Source: Strigamia acuminata
Lineage: Eukaryota; Arthropoda; Chilopoda; Geophilomorpha; Linotaeniidae
DNA length: 64,000 nt
NCBI GenBank assembly: GCA_949358305.1
Contig: OX442314.1
Coordinates: forward strand, 44,772,581-44,836,580
Direction: 5' to 3'
The notes beneath the pieces are model-generated. The model was not told the DNA's origin and did no database searches. It saw nothing but the letters and a program-made list of their open reading frames with translations. Of this stretch, positions 63,750 to 64,000 are shown one piece after another (position 1 is the first letter of the stretch; each line of letters begins with the position of its first letter). The position numbers were made by a program, and so were the translations under genes.

Positions 63750-63934
63750 TAATGTGTTCTTATCGTCGAATAATTGATGAAAGTGGATGAAATTATGAGT
63801 GGTTGAAATAAGCAGCCATGTCTTAGTTGGAAATTAACATAAGTGATTTAATACGTGAATTAATACAGGGGGCGCTCGTGTTAGCGGGCGCGTCACAAAA
63901 TAACGATAAAATAAAATGGAGTCGGAACACTCCA
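63750..63934 (-). repeat. Element 3 5' LTR
   Basis: 185 bp, partner of 61335-61519. A short hairpin, TGGAGT/ACTCCA, closes the plus-strand right end. Confidence 0.92.
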
Positions 63935-63939
63935 GAAAA
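63935..63939. repeat. Element 3 target site duplication, right
   Basis: GAAAA directly after the LTR. The remaining bases to 64000 are unannotated host sequence. Confidence 0.75.
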
Positions 63940-64000
63940 CACCGCCGAAATATTTCATTTTGGGGATGGAAATGGTCATTTTTAACATTTTTTATTTTCA

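Larger units (their letters stand above)
61335..63934 (-). mobile_element. Element 3: Mag-like LTR retrotransposon lacking RT, RNase H and integrase
   Basis: A 2600-bp unit with two LTRs of 185 bp that look identical, a PBS, a polypurine tract and 5-bp target duplications. One long ORF encodes gag and protease and then jumps to a pol-tail-like end. It must depend on a relative for reverse transcription and integration. The intact LTRs indicate a young insertion. Confidence 0.9.

Overview
The window is animal nuclear DNA, most likely from an arthropod. The support is GT-AG splice sites, AT-rich intergenic sequence, simple repeats, and three different Ty3/gypsy-type LTR retrotransposons. I cannot name the species. 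No bacterial operons, rRNA, convincing tRNA genes or CRISPR arrays are visible.

The dominant structure is a near-perfect direct duplication. Bases 1-28874 (copy A) are repeated at 32587-61460 (copy B) with a constant offset of 32586. I found three single-base differences and no net length change. Copy A runs off the left edge of the window. On the right it stops inside the LTR of a retrotransposon, at a run of exactly 200 N (28875-29074). Bases 29075-32586 extend copy B leftwards and are not seen in copy A. Bases 61461-64000 complete the retrotransposon that the gap cuts in copy A. This is either an unpurged haplotig or overlapping contig joined by scaffolding, or a very recent tandem duplication.

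Reading copy B from left to right, the genes are on the minus strand unless stated. Element 1 (29075 to about 39220) has a partial third ORF with a DnaJ-type zinc finger, a 1868-aa pol with a very long AT-hook-bearing linker between RNase H and integrase, a gag that overlaps pol by ATGA, an overlapping upstream ORF, a primer-binding site and a long 5' LTR. Next is a two-exon gene of unknown function (39618-43260, spliced product 954 aa). Element 2 (43739-49108) has pol and gag linked by a textbook -1 ribosomal frameshift signal. Directly against its primer-binding-like site lies a plus-strand exon with a BTB-domain C-terminal half and a good splice donor. About 12 kb of non-coding DNA follows (49492-61334). 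It is rich in perfect short hairpins, a 1.5-kb hairpin array, satellite repeats and a 1.8-kb TIR element with a TA target duplication. Last comes element 3 (61335-63934), a young Mag-like LTR retrotransposon that keeps gag-protease but has lost RT, RNase H and integrase.

All three LTR elements and the two-exon gene lie on the minus strand; only the BTB exon reads on the plus strand. Elements 1 and 2 lack one or both LTRs in the visible sequence, which fits nesting, truncation or the assembly gap.
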